A stretch of 64,000 nucleotides of DNA from Anatilimnocola aggregata (GTDB lineage Bacteria > Planctomycetota > Planctomycetia > Pirellulales > Pirellulaceae): positions 6,014,001 to 6,078,000 of the forward strand of contig NZ_CP036274.1 of NCBI RefSeq assembly GCF_007747655.1, written 5' to 3'. Below the pieces are notes generated by a model that made no database searches, had not been told where the DNA came from, and saw only the letters and a program-made list of their open reading frames with translations. The position numbers were made by a program, and so were the translations under genes. Shown here piece by piece: positions 47,715 to 55,800 of this stretch; position 1 is the first letter of the stretch; the number at the start of each line of letters is the position of its first letter.

Positions 47715-48916
47715 GCGGCGGCCTCCTGTTCTTCGGTCTCAGACGAATTTTGATAACTGGCGACGTCGCAGAAGCCGACGGCGCAACGAAACCCAATGTT
47801 GTGTTTGCGGGCCAGCGGGCTTTCGCCGCTTTGAAAGTGCAGATGACATTGCGAATCGAAGTAAGTGTCGAACGCGCCGCCGCGGATGCTGCGCATCGGC
47901 GTCGCCGTTTCGATCTTCAAATTAGCCAGATCCCACACTCCAAAGCTGGTGCTGGTCCACTCCCACACGTTGCCAACCAACTCTTGCACCCCACCCACAC
48001 TCGCCCCGAGTGGGCGGCCGAACGTGCTGGTGGTATCGTCACGGCCGCTGCCCCAAACATGAACCAGCGAACGATCCAGCGCATCGCCCCACGGGTAACG
48101 CCGCTGTTGGGGCGGGGCTCCGTCGGCGACGACAGGCCAAGCGCCGGCCTTGACCCACTCGGGATCCGTAGCCAGACGCTTGCCCGCCCAACGGGCATAG
48201 GCGGCCGCTTCATACCAACAAATGCCGACCACCGGATGTTGTCGCTTCTCGTCGGTTGGGTGGCCATGCTTCCAATAACGAGGCCCCGAGAGGCCGCTTG
48301 AATCGACGAAGCCGAGTACTGCGGGCCAGATCGTGGCATCCCACAAGTTCATCTGCTCGTAGCCGCCGTCCTGGACAAAGCGAAGATAGGCTTCGTTCGT
48401 CACGGGGTAGCGATCGAGAAAGTAGCCGTCGACATCGACCGTCCGCTCATTGCGTGCGAGTTCATCTTCGTCCATATCTTCGAAGCGACGGGGCCGCATA
48501 ATTACGGGACCGCCGGGAACGCACGACATGTTCGCATCGAGTGCTTGTTCTGCGGCGTACAGTTGATCGGGCTGCAAATTGTTGGCAATCTGCGGCCTGA
48601 GAAGCAGCGAATAGCGACCTGCTGCCAGCATCTTCTGGACGAGATCACCTTCTGGTTCGGCATCGCGTTCTGCAGCGGCCATCAAACTGGTGAAGGAAGC
48701 AGTCGCATCGGTCGAAGAACCATTCGCCCCTGACTTGCGCCCATAACGATTCCACGCCAGGTAGCCCAGTCCAGCCACCGCGCCCGAGGCACCTGCGGCC
48801 CACTGCTCGCTCTGCCAGGCAAGTGCCAGACATGCGGGGACAGATGCGCCAGCCGCCCACGTGGGCCAACTCACGGGCAAATTGTGCAGAATCTTTGAAT
48901 TCAAAGCCACACTCAT
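47711..48916 (-). CDS. FGE/SUMF1-domain protein with membrane segment
   Basis: A 401-residue protein. N-terminal hydrophobic stretch (about 12-50), charged linker, then a C-terminal formylglycine-generating-enzyme (SUMF1/EgtB/PvdO) fold from about 135: DGYFLDRYPVTNEAYLRFV, HPVVGICWYEAAAYARWAGKRL, GNVWEWTST, RGGAF, and GFRCAVG. Real FGE activates sulfatases, but this gene lies inside a GTPase module, not with a sulfatase, so a ligand-binding or scaffold role is more likely. The ATG at 48916 with GGAG 6 bases ahead is preferred over the ATG at 48928. The gene overlaps the GTPase start (ATGA). Confidence 0.88.
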   Translation of the reverse strand: MSVALNSKILHNLPVSWPTWAAGASVPACLALAWQSEQWAAGASGAVAGLGYLAWNRYGRKSGANGSSTDATASFTSLMAAAERDAEPEGDLVQKMLAAGRYSLLLRPQIANNLQPDQLYAAEQALDANMSCVPGGPVIMRPRRFEDMDEDELARNERTVDVDGYFLDRYPVTNEAYLRFVQDGGYEQMNLWDATIWPAVLGFVDSSGLSGPRYWKHGHPTDEKRQHPVVGICWYEAAAYARWAGKRLATDPEWVKAGAWPVVADGAPPQQRRYPWGDALDRSLVHVWGSGRDDTTSTFGRPLGASVGGVQELVGNVWEWTSTSFGVWDLANLKIETATPMRSIRGGAFDTYFDSQCHLHFQSGESPLARKHNIGFRCAVGFCDVASYQNSSETEEQEAAA

Positions 48917-48943
48917 TGGCAACTCCATGCGGGGTACCAGGAA

Positions 48944-50008
48944 CTATTTCTTCTTCCGCCGCTGGGCAACATCTTTTTGCAGGCGGGCGAACTGAGCCAT
49001 TACAGAGTTCACAACGGGGTCAGCAGGCTGAGCATCGGCACCAGTGCTTTGAGGTGCTGTGGCATTCGGCACCGCCGCAGTGACCTGCGGACCTGTCGGT
49101 GCCAATGCACGTTCGAATGGCTGGCTCTTGCGGCTGAGCGACGAGAGTTGACTCTCAATGACCGACTTGAGTTGCCGCAGTTCGTCGGAAACATCGTCAT
49201 GCTGCTGCGCAAGTTGATCCTGCTGATCGGCAACCACTTCTTGCAGTTCGCAGGCCCGCGTACGGACAAGTTCCAACTCTGTTTCCAGGCGATCGCGTTC
49301 TCGCAGGACTTCGCCATGCGATTTTTCTAGCGACCGCTGTTCTTGCCGCAGCGCTTCGAGTTGCTGCTGCATGTCGCTAAGTTGTTGCGGCAATACACTC
49401 CCCGCACTGTGATCGGCGGAGACGACAGAGACTCGTCCCACGGCATCGGCCAATTCGGTGCGAGTCGACAGTACATCCTGCCGCACAGCGTCGAGTTGCG
49501 AGAGGACGGTCAACCAGGAATCGTCGGAATTGCCGTTGTTGGCCGCAATGTTTCCATCGGCAGTGAAGACAGGCGCTCGGTTTTCCAAGTCGCGAATGCG
49601 CAAGAGCAACTGTTCGCGCTCGGTCAAGGCTAGCGATAGCTGCTGCGCTGTGGTCTCGCGATATCGCTCTTCCCGTTCATTGGCAGCTAGTCGCTCTTGC
49701 TCAATCTGCCCTCGTAACTGCTGCAGTTCCCCAATCGCTGCATCAAGCCGAGCCTCTTGATGTTCGAGTTGATGCGTCAGCCGCCCACTCTCTTTCCGCT
49801 GCTCGGCCAATTGCCGGCCGCGTTCGGCCAGCCGAGAACGCGCGTCGTCGACCTCTGCCATCTTCAGCTGCAATTGATCGCGAAGCTGTTCGACATCGGC
49901 AAAGACGTCATTCATCAAGCGGTCGAAGGAGGTAAACTCTTCGCGCAGTTGCAGCGCAACCGCCCGCAAGGGTTCGCCAGCTGCCGGCTGAAAATTGGAA
50001 ATTGCCAC
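48944..50008 (-). CDS. Long coiled-coil protein
   Basis: A 354-residue protein made mostly of heptad coiled coil (about 20-130 and 195-290; for example LREEFTSFDRLMNDVF, then QLRDQLQLKMAEV, and QQQLEALRQEQRSLEKSH). A less-ordered Ala/Pro/Thr tail ends in a basic RLQKDVAQRRKKK. GTG start. It is first in the set coiled coil - FGE-like - GTPase - GAP1-like, with 27 bases to the FGE-like start. No membrane segment, so probably a cytoplasmic scaffold. I see no known domain. Confidence 0.78.
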   Translation of the reverse strand: MAISNFQPAAGEPLRAVALQLREEFTSFDRLMNDVFADVEQLRDQLQLKMAEVDDARSRLAERGRQLAEQRKESGRLTHQLEHQEARLDAAIGELQQLRGQIEQERLAANEREERYRETTAQQLSLALTEREQLLLRIRDLENRAPVFTADGNIAANNGNSDDSWLTVLSQLDAVRQDVLSTRTELADAVGRVSVVSADHSAGSVLPQQLSDMQQQLEALRQEQRSLEKSHGEVLRERDRLETELELVRTRACELQEVVADQQDQLAQQHDDVSDELRQLKSVIESQLSSLSRKSQPFERALAPTGPQVTAAVPNATAPQSTGADAQPADPVVNSVMAQFARLQKDVAQRRKKK

Positions 50009-50122
50009 GATCGGCCTATCTCAGGGCTATGGACGAAGCGGCGGCCAGCAGGCAGCAGCGACTTCCGAAAACGAGATGAGATCAACTAGAAAAGGTGCGG
50101 CTCTAGTCCGCAACTGAAACGT

Positions 50123-50157
50123 AGGTCAAAAAATGACCTGACGCCAAAGAACTGGCG
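50123..50157. repeat. Two short inverted repeats in the gap before the coiled-coil gene
   Basis: AGGTCA/TGACCT (50123-50128, 50134-50139, A5 loop) and CGCCA/TGGCG (50142-50146, 50153-50157). They lie in the 256-base gap upstream of the coiled-coil gene and could be operator or leader structures. Nothing else is seen in this gap. Confidence 0.4.
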
Positions 50158-50264
50158 GCGAAAGTCAGACCGACGGCGAGAGTAGATGCCTTTGGCAGGC
50201 CGAGAAATTGCTTTCGTTGGGTTGTTCGGATTGCATGACATTCACGTCGCGCACCGGGGATCGC

Positions 50265-50507
50265 CTATTCCGAAGATTCGGGCTGCCAGAGACCTGCCGA
50301 GATTTCCTCACTGGCGCTCATCACGCCAGCGACCTTTTTTAAGCCCGCTAATTGGGCGGCAGAGCACGTGCCGGAAATGACGCCCGTTACCGGCAGCACG
50401 CGTTCAACCTTGAGCCCCTTCGACTCCAATGTTTGGGCTAACTCTTGGATGCGGCCAAGCGCCTCATCCGTCACGGTGATTACGACCGATTTGTCAGCTG
50501 GGGGCAT
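50265..50507 (-). CDS. Free-standing I9-like protease-inhibitor/propeptide domain
   Basis: An 80-residue protein whose whole length resembles the ferredoxin-like I9 propeptide of subtilases: VVITVTDEALGRIQELAQ, KVERVLPVTGVISGTC, LAGLKKVAGVMSASEE. It lies 101 bases downstream of the S8 protease gene on the same strand. The ATG at 50507 has GGAGG 6 bases ahead; an ATG two codons earlier is too close. It may inhibit or refold the neighbouring protease in trans. No signal peptide, in keeping with the protease. Confidence 0.7.
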   Translation of the reverse strand: MPPADKSVVITVTDEALGRIQELAQTLESKGLKVERVLPVTGVISGTCSAAQLAGLKKVAGVMSASEEISAGLWQPESSE

Positions 50508-50608
50508 GTCCATCCTCCGACATGAAGTTCTGCGGCGAGTCACTCTATATTCTAGGGAGCAATGCCCGACAGGGGAAATCTTCACGTCGGAGTGAATGTT
50601 GACCCAGC

Positions 50609-52000
50609 CTATTGCTGCGGTGCCTGGATCAACCCCGCACCGACATCTGCCGACGCGGCACTCAAGGGCAGAGCGTTCTGAACCAGTCGATTCCACAAGG
50701 CAGCTCCCGTGTCGCCAGTTGCCTGCGACCAAAGGGCCGCGATGCCAGCCACATGCGGCGCTGCCATGCTGGTTCCCGGCAGTTTTTCATGTCCGCTGCG
50801 ATAGCTGGAAAACACGGCAACGCCGGGAGCGGCAATATTCACGATCCCGCCGATACCCACCACGGTGCTGCTGCGAGCCGAGAAGGGGGCGATTCGCAGG
50901 TTTGAGTCGACCGCACCAACAGCCACCGAATTGCGCGCATTGGCAGGAGGCTCCACGAAGCCCACATTTCCCGGCCGCTGAGCATTGTTGCCAGCCGCAC
51001 ATACCACCAGCGTACCAGCCGTCGCAGCGCGCTTAATCGCCACTTCAAATTGGTCGACCTTCTGATTCAGGGGAAACCCGAGCGACAACGATGCCACACG
51101 GCAACCCTTGCTAACTGCCCATTCAATGCCCGCAATCACGACACCTGTTGGCGCTTGAGGCCGGGCCGCATTATTAAAGACCTTTCCCACGTGCAGATGG
51201 GCCGCGTGGGCAACACCGTAACGCCGCACACCTGACGCTGGAGTTCGAGCACCGCAGGCGGTTCCTGCGCAATGCGTACCATGTCCGTTAACGTCGTGTA
51301 CAGAAATTCCGGCCATGAACGAACGACTGACAATTGCTCGCCCTGCAAAATCTGGATGCGCCATATTCAGGCCAGTATCCAGAATCGCGATCTTAATGCC
51401 TTGGCCATCATGGGGAGTTGTATCGACCTTCGTCGCTTGTAGTCCCCAAGTGAACTGGGCTGTATCTGCAAACGATGCAGCCGCCAGTGAAGCTGACAAG
51501 TCACTGCCAAAAAACTCTTCATCACCCGCCAGTAACTGATCGCACAACTGATTAACGCCCGATCGGTAGCCGCGAATGTAATCGAGCGAGAGACCACCCG
51601 GCATTGGATTCATCGCATAGGCGATATACTCGGGCTCGACTCTTAAGATCGGGCTATTCGTATCGGTTGTCGATGCACTCAGCCGCGTTGCTGCGTCTAA
51701 ACCCGATACAACGGCCATTCCCAGATGTTCGAAGTGGATCGTCGCCGCATTATCGAGCGATTGCGCCGCAGTGGCACCATCCTCGAAATCGGCTGAGGAA
51801 GCCATCGCGCTCAAACCGGCCTTGTTGCTCAATGTGTTCCTGATCGATGCCGCGCTGTCTCCGCCATCCTTAAAGATAACGATATATCGGCCGGTGGTTT
51901 GCACGTCAGAATTGCCGAGGCTGGTATCGGCAGGTGGCGGCAACGAAACCGGTGGGGCCTGACTCACGCGGGCGGGTCGGACTGCTTTCTTCTTCGCCAT
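50609..52000 (-). CDS. Subtilisin-like S8 protease, no export signal
   Basis: A 463-residue subtilase with an intact triad: D208 (ILDTG), H240 (GHGTHC) and S411 (GTSMAAPHVAG), oxyanion N338 (AAGNN). Residues 37-130 form an I9-type prodomain. The N-terminus (MAKKKAVRPARVSQAPP) is basic and Pro-rich, with no hydrophobic signal, which suggests an intracellular protease or non-Sec export. ATG at 52000 with GAGGT 8 bases ahead. A promoter and 5' hairpin lie upstream. The 80-residue I9-like protein follows. It sits at the head of the minus-strand gene set with the GTPase proteins. Confidence 0.92.
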   Translation of the reverse strand: MAKKKAVRPARVSQAPPVSLPPPADTSLGNSDVQTTGRYIVIFKDGGDSAASIRNTLSNKAGLSAMASSADFEDGATAAQSLDNAATIHFEHLGMAVVSGLDAATRLSASTTDTNSPILRVEPEYIAYAMNPMPGGLSLDYIRGYRSGVNQLCDQLLAGDEEFFGSDLSASLAAASFADTAQFTWGLQATKVDTTPHDGQGIKIAILDTGLNMAHPDFAGRAIVSRSFMAGISVHDVNGHGTHCAGTACGARTPASGVRRYGVAHAAHLHVGKVFNNAARPQAPTGVVIAGIEWAVSKGCRVASLSLGFPLNQKVDQFEVAIKRAATAGTLVVCAAGNNAQRPGNVGFVEPPANARNSVAVGAVDSNLRIAPFSARSSTVVGIGGIVNIAAPGVAVFSSYRSGHEKLPGTSMAAPHVAGIAALWSQATGDTGAALWNRLVQNALPLSAASADVGAGLIQAPQQ

Positions 52001-52072
52001 GATGCACCTCACTGATTGAAAGTAGGGCCGTCGAGGGCCAAGCAATACTACTGACTCACGGAGGCAAACAAC

Positions 52073-52121
52073 GGCCCCCTTTGACCGGGGGCCAATATAA
52101 CCTTGTCATAACACTCGTCAA
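52073..52121 (-). promoter_or_regulatory. Promoter and 5'-end hairpin of the S8 protease gene
   Basis: On the minus strand, TTGACG (52116-52121) and TATATT (52094-52099) are separated by 16 bases, a good sigma-70-type promoter. Transcription would start near 52087. There a perfect 7-pair stem, GGCCCCC/GGGGGCC (52073-52079, 52087-52093) with a 7-base loop, would form the 5' end of the mRNA. Confidence 0.6.
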
Positions 52122-52183
52122 GCTGCGAAAGATAGTATTGCGGCGCAAATATTATAGATATTTATGCCTACTGCCAGCTGATA

Positions 52184-52198
52184 TGACAATGATTGTCA
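52184..52198. promoter_or_regulatory. 7-1-7 palindrome, operator-like
   Basis: TGACAAT-G-ATTGTCA is a perfect inverted repeat with the 7-1-7 spacing of Fur/PerR-family boxes, differing from the Fur core by a symmetric T-to-C change. It lies 63 bases upstream of the promoter of the S8 protease gene, in an A/T-rich stretch. The 360-base gap 52001-52360 contains no gene. Confidence 0.45.
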
Positions 52199-52360
52199 GT
52201 CACTATGGTAATAATAGCTGGAAGTGCTGTTTGACGATCTTACTATTAGCGTGACATCGTTGCGTGCATTTCATGAAGAGCATGAAGCGCAATTTGATTT
52301 TTGGTCACGGCGGGCACAAGAATAGAGGGCAGCCTGCGATCGACTTCCCTGACGGCGATC

Positions 52361-52738
52361 TCAGTCCTGCGGCGCGTCGACGGCGTGCTTCAGCAGGTCT
52401 TCGATATCGACAAATTCCAGGGCCGAGATGTGGGTCGCGGCCAACACCACCGGCGGAGCAACGCCCGCTTCGAGGGCTTCCTTCCAACGTTCGACACACA
52501 AGCACCAACGACTATCGGGCTGCAGTCCCGGAAAGTGATAGTCGGGGTTCGGCGTCGAGAGATCATTCCCCGCCTCATAAGAAAACTCGAGGAAGTCCTC
52601 GGTCATTTGGGCGCAGACCAGGTGCAGGCCCATGTCGTCGACACCCGTCTCGCACTTGCCGGTTCGGAAGAAGCCGGTGCGAGGAGACATGCAGCAGACC
52701 TGCAATGGTCCGCCGAGAACATTCTTGGGGCCCGCCAT
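52361..52738 (-). CDS. DUF2237 family protein
   Basis: A 125-residue DUF2237 protein. The signature reads NVLGGPLQVC, TGFFRTGKCETG, DDMGLHLVCAQMTEDFLEFS, GNDLSTPNP, FPGLQPDSRWCLC, and EAGVAPPVVLAATH. It is widespread in bacteria, but the function is not established. I take the ATG at 52738 rather than a TTG 6 bases earlier. The stop is about 160 bases from the A/T-rich regulatory region of the S8 protease. Confidence 0.93.
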   Translation of the reverse strand: MAGPKNVLGGPLQVCCMSPRTGFFRTGKCETGVDDMGLHLVCAQMTEDFLEFSYEAGNDLSTPNPDYHFPGLQPDSRWCLCVERWKEALEAGVAPPVVLAATHISALEFVDIEDLLKHAVDAPQD

Positions 52739-52850
52739 GAGCAACTCTCGTCCTTGATCGAGGAAACTAACTCAACAAGTTGCGACAAAAATAAAGCCGG
52801 CTGATGGTCAAACCAGCCGGCTGTTTGCTTGCAAGATGATCTCGAGGTGC

Positions 52851-54182
52851 TTAGTTCCACCACAGGTTATTGGTCGTCGCCGATTTGGCTTTGGCTCTGG
52901 TCTCACCGACCGACGCCTTCACTTCGGTCTTGTCGGCAATTTCCCACGAGTTGATGGCCACACCACCCGAAGCCGTGATGATCCAATTATTGCCGCGCTT
53001 GAGCGCGCTGCTTTGGGTCGCAACTTTCTTTGGAGCAGGGAAGCTTTCGATTCCCATCTTGGCCGAAGAGAGTTCCGGCAGTTCGCACTTGGCTTTGGCG
53101 GGCAGGTTTTCTTTGGTGATGAGGGCAGCGACCACGCACATGTCCATGATGTTGCGGAGTTCACCAAAGACTGGTTCTTTCACTGCCAGGTCTTCGTACT
53201 TAGCAGTGAACTGATCGCTCCACTTCTGGGCGACAGGATTGACCTTACCGGTCCCCTTTACGGTGCCAGCGGCGTTATCGACGAATTCGTCTTCGGTCAT
53301 TACCTTCACGCCGGTACCACGCAACTCCCAAGCCAGGCCATCTTCACTGCGGCCCAGAGGTTCGTAATTGCAGGCCATCCACCAGCGGGGCATCATGTTA
53401 TCGAGTTTGCCGGGAATCATGTCGATAAAGCTGGCCAGGCCGCGCACGGGCGACTTGTCGAGCTTCATGCCGATGCGCTTCATTTTGTAGTCGGCTGCAA
53501 CCAACACGCGGGCGAAGTGCGAAGTATCGGGCACGCCACTGACGGTGATCTGTTGGTTGCCCATTGCCTTCTCGATGCCATCGAGCACGGCTGGGTTGTA
53601 TTGGCGCTGAGTGCTCATGTATTGTTCGAAGCGTTGACGACCTTCAGCAGTCGGGTCGATCGAGCAGGAGATGCCACCCTTGCGAGCTTCTTCCACGGTG
53701 CGGAAGGCAACCAGCAGGTCTTCCAGGCTGAGGACCGGGCGACCCGTTGTCACGCCGACCACATTTCCCTTGCCATCCAGTTCCCAGCCTTCACCAGGAC
53801 CAGCGAGGACGATGTCGTTCTGTTCGGGATAGAGAAGCACGTACTGAATGCGCTGAATACCGGCGAGATACTTGATTTCGTCCGGCAACTGGGCGACTTG
53901 ATTCTTATCCGAATCGCGCAGGGCTGCGTTGACCGCCTTGAGTGAGATCTTCCGGAGTTCAACGGGCTTGTTCAACTCGCCCGGAGCCGCGCGAAAGGCC
54001 TGCCCCATTCCTTCGTTCAGCACTTGCAAGCTGAGGTCGGTCGCGTTGTCGAGCACTCCCTCGACATTGATCGAAACACCACCCACCGCGCTGCTGCGGC
54101 CGATGTTATTGCCCGCGTTGGCCACGCTGCAACAGAGCGCAAAAACCAGCAATACTCGCCACAACCGATTACGACGCGACAT
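52851..54182 (-). CDS. DUF1598 family secreted protein
   Basis: A 443-residue exported protein, with a signal peptide (LWRVLLVFALCCSVANAG) followed by the DUF1598 region (about 40-350): GGVSINVEGVLDN, LPDEIKYLAGIQRIQYVLLYPEQNDIVLAGP and SCSIDPT. The rest, with the TVKGTGKVNPVAQKWSDQF segment, is a second conserved part. DUF1598 is a family found mainly in planctomycetes; its function is unknown. The ATG at 54182 with AGGAG 7 bases ahead is preferred over earlier in-frame starts. Confidence 0.88.
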   Translation of the reverse strand: MSRRNRLWRVLLVFALCCSVANAGNNIGRSSAVGGVSINVEGVLDNATDLSLQVLNEGMGQAFRAAPGELNKPVELRKISLKAVNAALRDSDKNQVAQLPDEIKYLAGIQRIQYVLLYPEQNDIVLAGPGEGWELDGKGNVVGVTTGRPVLSLEDLLVAFRTVEEARKGGISCSIDPTAEGRQRFEQYMSTQRQYNPAVLDGIEKAMGNQQITVSGVPDTSHFARVLVAADYKMKRIGMKLDKSPVRGLASFIDMIPGKLDNMMPRWWMACNYEPLGRSEDGLAWELRGTGVKVMTEDEFVDNAAGTVKGTGKVNPVAQKWSDQFTAKYEDLAVKEPVFGELRNIMDMCVVAALITKENLPAKAKCELPELSSAKMGIESFPAPKKVATQSSALKRGNNWIITASGGVAINSWEIADKTEVKASVGETRAKAKSATTNNLWWN

Positions 54183-54619
54183 GAAGTCACTCCTCATCAA
54201 GATCAGTAAAGCCAGACGCGGAGTCTCTCTGTTCCGAAAGAAGTGCGTGCCGGCCCGACAAAACGACACACAACAAAGCCCCTGACGTTGTGGCCATTTC
54301 GCGATGACAGCCGAATAGGAAGCCGCGCAGCTTGCGCCGGAAGCTCCGCTGTCATCAGTGATTAGCATAGTCGGCAAGTCCGCCGGTTGCAAGAAAACTC
54401 GCACCGGATGTGTCCCCGAAGCCTGCTCACAGCCCCCTCCTCACCAATTTGCTGCCCCGTTGTCTGGACGCCCTGATCGACTGGCGCTTGACCCAGCGGG
54501 CCGTTTCCGATAGTTAATACGACTTGCATCTGCTGCCAGCAGTCGTTGGGCGAGCTGCCCGCAGCACCGATGCAATCGTTACCACCGATTTCTCGCCCAT
54601 TGGCCAAGGATTGTGACAC
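54183..54619. other. Divergent intergenic region
   Basis: About 440 bases between the DUF1598 gene and the 53-residue basic-protein gene, with no gene I can support. AAGGA at 54606-54610 is the ribosome-binding site of the latter. Confidence 0.5.
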
Positions 54620-54781
54620 GTGACCATTACGCGCCTCGGATCGAACCCCAAGCTGGCTCAAGGTTGGGATGCCGCTTTTGGCGGTAAGAAGGCAGCCGCT
54701 GCCGGCAAGAAGCAAGAAGCCCCTGCGAAGAAGTCGGCCTCGAAGAAGGCCACCCCGGCCAAGAAGAGCAAGAAGAAGTAA
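54620..54781 (+). CDS. Small basic Lys/Ala-rich protein, planctomycete type
   Basis: A 53-residue protein starting on GTG with AAGGA 9 bases ahead. The N-terminal half reads LGSNPKLAQGWDAAFGGKK, then the rest is a run of Ala/Lys/Ser/Pro (KKSASKKATPAKKSKKK) reminiscent of histone H1-like tails. Short proteins with a GWxxxFGGKK core followed by a Lys-rich tail recur in planctomycetes and are sometimes labelled as sigma-subunit-related, without evidence. It might bind nucleic acid. A longer minus-strand open frame here is a shadow. Confidence 0.8.
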   Translation: MTITRLGSNPKLAQGWDAAFGGKKAAAAGKKQEAPAKKSASKKATPAKKSKKK

Positions 54782-54879
54782 TACCCGGCGACCAGTCAGC
54801 GGGTAATTGTCGGTAACATTTGCGGCGGAATTGCGACTGGAAAGGATATCCCTTCCTCGCAATTCCCGGAGTGCTGGCA

Positions 54880-55656
54880 ATGTCCCGCTATGCTGCCCTG
54901 ATCTATGGCCTGGCCTGTTATGCCCTGTTCGGCGTCGTTTCGATTTGGGCCCTGGCCTTTCTGGGCAATTTTTTGCCGGCAGACTCCGCGTTCGGCAGTT
55001 CTATCGATAGCCCAGCCCGCGGATGGTGGCCTGCTGCGCTCGCAGTGAACGCTCTACTGCTAACCATGTTCGCCGTGCAGCACAGCGTGATGGCCCGTCC
55101 CTGGTTCAAACGCCGCTGGACGAAGCTCATTCCCGAGCCCGTGGAACGAAGCACTTATGTCTTGTTCTCGTGCATTGCCTTGGGGCTGGTCGTGTGGCTC
55201 TGGCAGCCAATCGGTGGAATCGTTTGGCAAGTCAACTCGCCCGCCCTGCGCGCCGCGATCTATGCCTTATACTTCGCCGGCTGGCTGACCATCGTGGCCA
55301 GCAGCTTTTTTATCAACCACTTCGATCTGTTCGGCCTGCGGCAAGTTTGGCTCTACTATCAGGGCCTTCCCTACACCCACCTGCCCTTCGCCACTCCTGG
55401 TCCTTATCGCTTCATTCGTCATCCACTCTACGTCGGCTGGCTCCTCACCTTTTGGGCTGCTCCGACCATGACCTATTCGCACTTGTTTTTCGCGCTGGGA
55501 ACAACTGCTTACATCTTTATTGCCGTGATCTTTGAAGAACGCGACCTGATTGCCCACTTTGGCGAAAGGTATGCCGAGTATCGGAGAAGCACACCGATGC
55601 TGGTGCCAGCACTGCGAACGAATTCATCTCGCACGGAAAAAGCTGTGACGGAATAG
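54880..55656 (+). CDS. mddA: Methanethiol S-methyltransferase-like membrane protein
   Basis: A 258-residue polytopic membrane protein of the NnrU/isoprenylcysteine methyltransferase group. The pattern matches MddA: QHSVMARPWFKRRWTKLIP, ERSTYVLFS, WQPIGGIVW, FFINHFDLFGLRQVW, PGPYRFIRHPLYVGW, GERYAEYRR. MddA converts methanethiol to dimethyl sulfide using S-adenosylmethionine. ATG at 54880 with GGAG 9 bases ahead. It is 98 bases after the basic-protein gene. Substrate assignment is by homology only; relatives with other thiols exist. Confidence 0.82.
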   Translation: MSRYAALIYGLACYALFGVVSIWALAFLGNFLPADSAFGSSIDSPARGWWPAALAVNALLLTMFAVQHSVMARPWFKRRWTKLIPEPVERSTYVLFSCIALGLVVWLWQPIGGIVWQVNSPALRAAIYALYFAGWLTIVASSFFINHFDLFGLRQVWLYYQGLPYTHLPFATPGPYRFIRHPLYVGWLLTFWAAPTMTYSHLFFALGTTAYIFIAVIFEERDLIAHFGERYAEYRRSTPMLVPALRTNSSRTEKAVTE

Positions 55657-55694
55657 GCCGGAATTGTTATGAAAGAAACATAACAGTAAAAGAT

Positions 55695-55713
55695 GACAGG
55701 CAAGATGCCTGTC
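55695..55713. repeat. Short palindromic element
   Basis: GACAGGCA-AGA-TGCCTGTC: a perfect 8-base stem with a 3-base loop, between mddA and the convergent fasciclin gene. Read on the minus strand it encodes RTGILPV-like words that I recall seeing repeatedly in planctomycete intergenic DNA, so this is probably one copy of a dispersed element that may also end transcription. Confidence 0.55.
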
Positions 55714-55800
55714 CTACGTAAAAACCAATCACGCAATCCCTGCGTGTTCGGTTGCAAAAATCAAACGCACTTCACCCCCGTGAAGCGAGATGATCGAGAA

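Noticed and set aside
47711-48916. FGE-like protein as the activator of the sulfatases in this window
   Set aside because: It is 20 kb or more away from both sulfatases and embedded in a GTPase operon with translational coupling; a dedicated maturase elsewhere is more likely.
54362-54880. 172-codon minus-strand frame opposite the small basic protein
   Set aside because: Shadow of the Lys-rich plus-strand gene; translation is Leu/Arg-rich low complexity.
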